From NCBI GenBank assembly GCA_947476295.1, contig CANJQC010000003.1:35273-99272 (forward strand): 64,000 nucleotides of DNA, given 5' to 3'. This document shows, piece after piece, positions 60,714 through 64,000 of the stretch. Below the pieces are notes generated by a model, which made no database searches, was not told the DNA's origin, and saw only the letters and a program-made list of their open reading frames with translations. Both the position numbers and the translations under genes were made by a program. The stretch's first letter is position 1. Each line of letters opens with the position of its first letter. This DNA is from Planctomycetaceae bacterium (GTDB taxonomy: Bacteria > Planctomycetota > Planctomycetia > Planctomycetales > Planctomycetaceae).

Positions 60714-62855
60714 AGGAATCTCCGCGAGCGTCGAGTGATCTACAACTTTGACGGGGATTCGTGCCTGACAACGAAGGCCGGCGGCAAGGGGCCGGTGGCG
60801 GTGGATGTCGATGACGTGAAGCGCTTGATCGAGGAAGTCGCTTACGACCGGAGTTGCGTCGATACGGTGCTGGTCTGCGTCAATGCGCAGGTCATGTACT
60901 ACCCAACGAAAGTCGGGACCATGCGCGGCACCCTATCGACTCCGGAAGAGCGAGCTGCGTGGCCAGCTTCAGAAAAGCAGCGGTTTGAAAACATGAAGGC
61001 GTTCTTTGACAACGGAATCGATCCGTACGCGGTCATGCTGGCCGAAGCGAAACGTCGCGGGTGTGAAGCGTTGCTGACGTTCCGTATGAATGATGATCAT
61101 GGCAACGATTTTCTGCGTACGCAGTTCCTCACCGACCATCCCGACTGGCGTCTGGGAACCGAACAGTACAAGGGCAGCGGAGCGATGGATTTCGGACGCG
61201 GCGAGGTCCGCGATTACACATTTCGGCTGATCGAAGAAGCCGTGCATCGCTATGACTGCGACGGGATTGAACTCGACTTCAATCGCTTCCCGACGTTCTT
61301 CAAGGATGGCTCAACCGACGAACGTGTTACGAAAATGGACTCACTGGTCGAGCGAGTTCGCAGGATGCTTGACGATGTCGGACGCGAGCGGGGTCGGCGA
61401 CTTACGCTCGCAGTGCGCGTGCCATCCAACTATGGTCGGACGCCACCGACGCCCGAGACTGCGCGGCTGCTGGGCTGCGACATACCCGCGTGGGTAAAAC
61501 ATGGCTGGGTCGATTTCGTAGCCGTCTCTGAGTTCTTGTTCGAACGCGGCGATCTGCCCATCGACGTGTGGAAGCTGGCCATCACGACCGTCCCTGTTTA
61601 CGGTGGCATCGAATGCACAAAAGGCAGCGGCCAGAAAAATCTCACTGCTCATGAATATCGCCATGCAGCGACGCATCTTATGAATGCAGGTTCCGATGGC
61701 GTCTATCTGTTCAACTTCTTCACGTCCCGCGAAGGTGGTGAGGCGGCCTATGAACCTCCATTCGAAGTGCTGCGTAATCTGGTAACGGCGGACGATGAGT
61801 TGGAAGGCAAACGCGATGCTGAGCAGCCTGGTCTCGCACGGCCCGACGTTGAATTTCAGATCTTTCAATTTCCGGCTGACAGAATTCCACGGATCGACGG
61901 CAACACAGACGACTGGTCTATGGTTCCGGACTCCTACGCCGTCGGCACGAATCAGCTGCGTGAGACCGTTATGGGAACCGGCGACAAGCATGATCCCGCC
62001 AATCTGGATGTCAGCGTGAAGGTCGGCTGGGTGCAGGGGCAGAACCATCTGTATTTTCTGTATGAGGCCAGCGACAACTACTGGGATTTTTCCCGCGAAG
62101 ACCTGCACAACGATCTCTTTGAAATCGTTGTTGATGGCGACCTGTCAGGCGGGCCGCTGATCCGTCAGATGCATCCCAACAAAACGCTGCGTGACAGGAT
62201 GGATACACATTTTCTGTTTCATGGGGTACACGCACAGAACTATCACATTTTCACGCCCGCCGAAGACAAGGACTGGGCGATGGTGTGGGGCTCGCAGCCG
62301 TGGATCAAGCAGCTGCCCTGGGCCAACGCAGCGTACAAATACAACTTCAAGCAGGGTGAAAGCGGCAAACTGGTGCTGGAGTTCTTCGTTACGCCGTTTG
62401 ACTACGCACCGCCCGATCGTTCGCGCGCGGTACAGACGAAACTGGAAGAGGACAAAGTGATCGGCTTGTCATGGGCAATTCTTGACTACGATGACGAGAA
62501 AGCGGAGACCTATGCCGGGTTCTGGAACCTTTCGCACAAGACGACGATGTATGGGGATGCGTCGGATCTGGTAGCGTTCCGCTTAATGCCGATTGAGAAG
62601 AGCCTCCGCAAGTCGGTCGAGGCCGATTGGTCTTTTCAGGTGGTGAGACAGGAGGATCGCGTCGTTGCGTTCCGTGATCGTTCCTATGGTAACATCACCT
62701 CGTGGCACTGGGATTTTGGTGACGGAACAGAATCGACGGAACGCCACCCGACTCACCGATACGAAAAGCCGGGCGAATTTATCGTGACGCTCAGAGTCGA
62801 AGGGCCGGAAGGGAAAGCGCGTCGGACGAAAATCTGGGACGTTACGTTGCCTTAA
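60612..62855 (+). CDS. Secreted glycoside-hydrolase-like protein with CBM9-like region and C-terminal PKD domain
   Basis: TIM-barrel-like YDCDGIELDFNRFPTFF; RIDGNTDDWSMVPDSYAV...; PKD: RVVAFRDRSYGNITSWHWDFGDGTESTERHPTHRYEKPGEFIVTLRV. Start at 60612, not 60351. Confidence 0.7.
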   Translation: MKTTQTILRSQRIATLFFVAVFSTSLLFAQDKPDRNLRERRVIYNFDGDSCLTTKAGGKGPVAVDVDDVKRLIEEVAYDRSCVDTVLVCVNAQVMYYPTKVGTMRGTLSTPEERAAWPASEKQRFENMKAFFDNGIDPYAVMLAEAKRRGCEALLTFRMNDDHGNDFLRTQFLTDHPDWRLGTEQYKGSGAMDFGRGEVRDYTFRLIEEAVHRYDCDGIELDFNRFPTFFKDGSTDERVTKMDSLVERVRRMLDDVGRERGRRLTLAVRVPSNYGRTPPTPETARLLGCDIPAWVKHGWVDFVAVSEFLFERGDLPIDVWKLAITTVPVYGGIECTKGSGQKNLTAHEYRHAATHLMNAGSDGVYLFNFFTSREGGEAAYEPPFEVLRNLVTADDELEGKRDAEQPGLARPDVEFQIFQFPADRIPRIDGNTDDWSMVPDSYAVGTNQLRETVMGTGDKHDPANLDVSVKVGWVQGQNHLYFLYEASDNYWDFSREDLHNDLFEIVVDGDLSGGPLIRQMHPNKTLRDRMDTHFLFHGVHAQNYHIFTPAEDKDWAMVWGSQPWIKQLPWANAAYKYNFKQGESGKLVLEFFVTPFDYAPPDRSRAVQTKLEEDKVIGLSWAILDYDDEKAETYAGFWNLSHKTTMYGDASDLVAFRLMPIEKSLRKSVEADWSFQVVRQEDRVVAFRDRSYGNITSWHWDFGDGTESTERHPTHRYEKPGEFIVTLRVEGPEGKARRTKIWDVTLP

Positions 62856-62994
62856 ACGGCAGAGGCGTCATTTTTTCACATATTCAGCGTAGACAGTCAG
62901 CTTGTAATAGGTCAGCGCTTCGGCGATGCTTTCTTGAAATTGCGGTGAAAATCGGGCAACTAAGGCGAGCGTTAACTTTGAAAGAGACGACCGT

Positions 62995-64000
62995 ATGTGT
63001 CACATGGCCACATTCAAAACTGTGAGATTTGTCGCCGCGCTGATACTGATCTTCGCAGCCCTGATGGCAATACGATGCACCGTGATGGCTGACGAGTTGA
63101 AGGTCGGGATCGATAAGCGAGTGGCGTGGACAACTTCGCGAATCACTGGTTCGCCGGAACCGCCGCTGCCGTATGTCACTGAACGCGCCTTTCCTTCTCT
63201 CACGTTCAACCAGTGTCTCGACATTACCACGGCACCCGGAAGCGATCGCCTGTTTGTCGTCGAGCAGTCGGGAAAAATCTTCTCATTTCCGAACAAACCG
63301 GACGTGGCAGAGGCAGACTTGGTCGTGGACTTCGCCAAAGAGAAACCGGGAGTGAAGCAAGTCTACTCGCTTATCTTTCACCCCAACTTCGAACAAAATC
63401 GGTACTGCTACGTATGCTACATCGAGGCGGCGGATCTCGTAGAAGGAACTCATGTTTCGAGGTTTCGCATGTCGGATACCAACCCGCCGACGATCGATGT
63501 AATCAGCGAAACACCGCTGATTACTTGGCGGTCGGGCGGACACAACGGCTGCTGTCTGAAATTTGGGCCGGATGGTTATCTGTATATTTCGACGGGCGAC
63601 GCAGGTCCGGCAAATCCTCCAGACATTTTGCGAACCGGTCAGGATATCGGCGACTTGCTGTCGTCGATTCTCCGGATCGACGTGGACCGCGCCGACGATG
63701 GAAAGAACTACCACATTCCGGCTGATAATCCATTTGTCGGCGTCGAAAGGGCGCGTGGGGAAGTCTGGGCTTATGGACTGCGCAATCCTTGGCGAATGAG
63801 CTTCGATCGGAAGACCGGCGACCTGTGGGTCGGTGATGTTGGCTGGGAATTATGGGAAATGCTCTACCGCATCGAGCGCGGTGGCAATTACGGCTGGGCT
63901 GTGATGGAAGGCCGAGCATCGACCAACCCGGAATGGCCGCGCGGGCCGACGCCGTTTCTTCCTCCAACGATCGACCATCGGCACTCAGAGTCCTCGTCGA
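62995..64000 (+). CDS. PQQ-dependent sugar (glucose/sorbosone) dehydrogenase-like, 3' truncated by window end
   Basis: Open frame to the window end: LDITTAPGSDRLFVVEQSGKIFSF...SGGHNGCCLKFGPDGYLYISTGDAG...VWAYGLRNPWRMSFDRKTGDLWVGDVGWELWE. Confidence 0.85.
   Translation, partial: MCHMATFKTVRFVAALILIFAALMAIRCTVMADELKVGIDKRVAWTTSRITGSPEPPLPYVTERAFPSLTFNQCLDITTAPGSDRLFVVEQSGKIFSFPNKPDVAEADLVVDFAKEKPGVKQVYSLIFHPNFEQNRYCYVCYIEAADLVEGTHVSRFRMSDTNPPTIDVISETPLITWRSGGHNGCCLKFGPDGYLYISTGDAGPANPPDILRTGQDIGDLLSSILRIDVDRADDGKNYHIPADNPFVGVERARGEVWAYGLRNPWRMSFDRKTGDLWVGDVGWELWEMLYRIERGGNYGWAVMEGRASTNPEWPRGPTPFLPPTIDHRHSESSS

Noticed and set aside
61341-62108. 255-aa minus-strand ORF
   Set aside because: Antisense to the GH-like/PKD gene.
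1-64000. CRISPR arrays, rRNA, integrase/transposase genes
   Set aside because: No regularly spaced repeat arrays, rRNA-like sequence or recognisable transposase/integrase ORFs were seen.

Overview
The window looks like a planctomycete-type bacterial chromosome segment; this is inferred from gene content, not from a search. It contains: a tandem Hsp20 pair; coaD; a thioredoxin/peroxiredoxin-like gene; a zinc-ribbon coiled-coil gene; Tex; a tRNA-Leu(GAG) with an apparent intrinsic terminator; a truncated globin; a long flagellar basal-body/export operon (flgB-flgC-fliE-fliF-fliG-fliH-fliI-fliJ-MotE-like-fliQ-fliR-flhB-motA plus two MotB-position genes); a suf locus (sufR, a solitary nuoB-like gene, sufC, sufB, an antitoxin plus decayed ParE-like toxin, sufD); an M16 peptidase; an Hsp70 with C-terminal zinc ribbon; purE; a second Fe-S locus (SufE-SufS fusion, Mrp/ApbC-type ATPase, cysteine-free HesB/IscA-like protein); an RRM protein; a GT-C type glycosyltransferase; class I fumarase; an LpxL-type acyltransferase; a TolC-like protein; and an island of secreted enzymes (PD40 propeller, glycoside-hydrolase-like, PhyH, alpha/beta hydrolase, FG-GAP, PKD-containing protein, sugar dehydrogenase running off the end). 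No rRNA or CRISPR array was seen. Most notable non-gene signals: a 12-bp-arm palindrome upstream of sufR, several REP/REPIN-like inverted repeats, hairpins in the inter-cistronic gaps of the flagellar operon, a collapsed ABC-transporter pseudogene, a broken toxin inside the suf operon, and a shared 5' leader/signal-peptide module in front of two otherwise unrelated secreted proteins. No complete, clearly novel system is demonstrable from sequence alone. The best candidates for follow-up are the suf-locus architecture with its operator, and the shared secretion leader.
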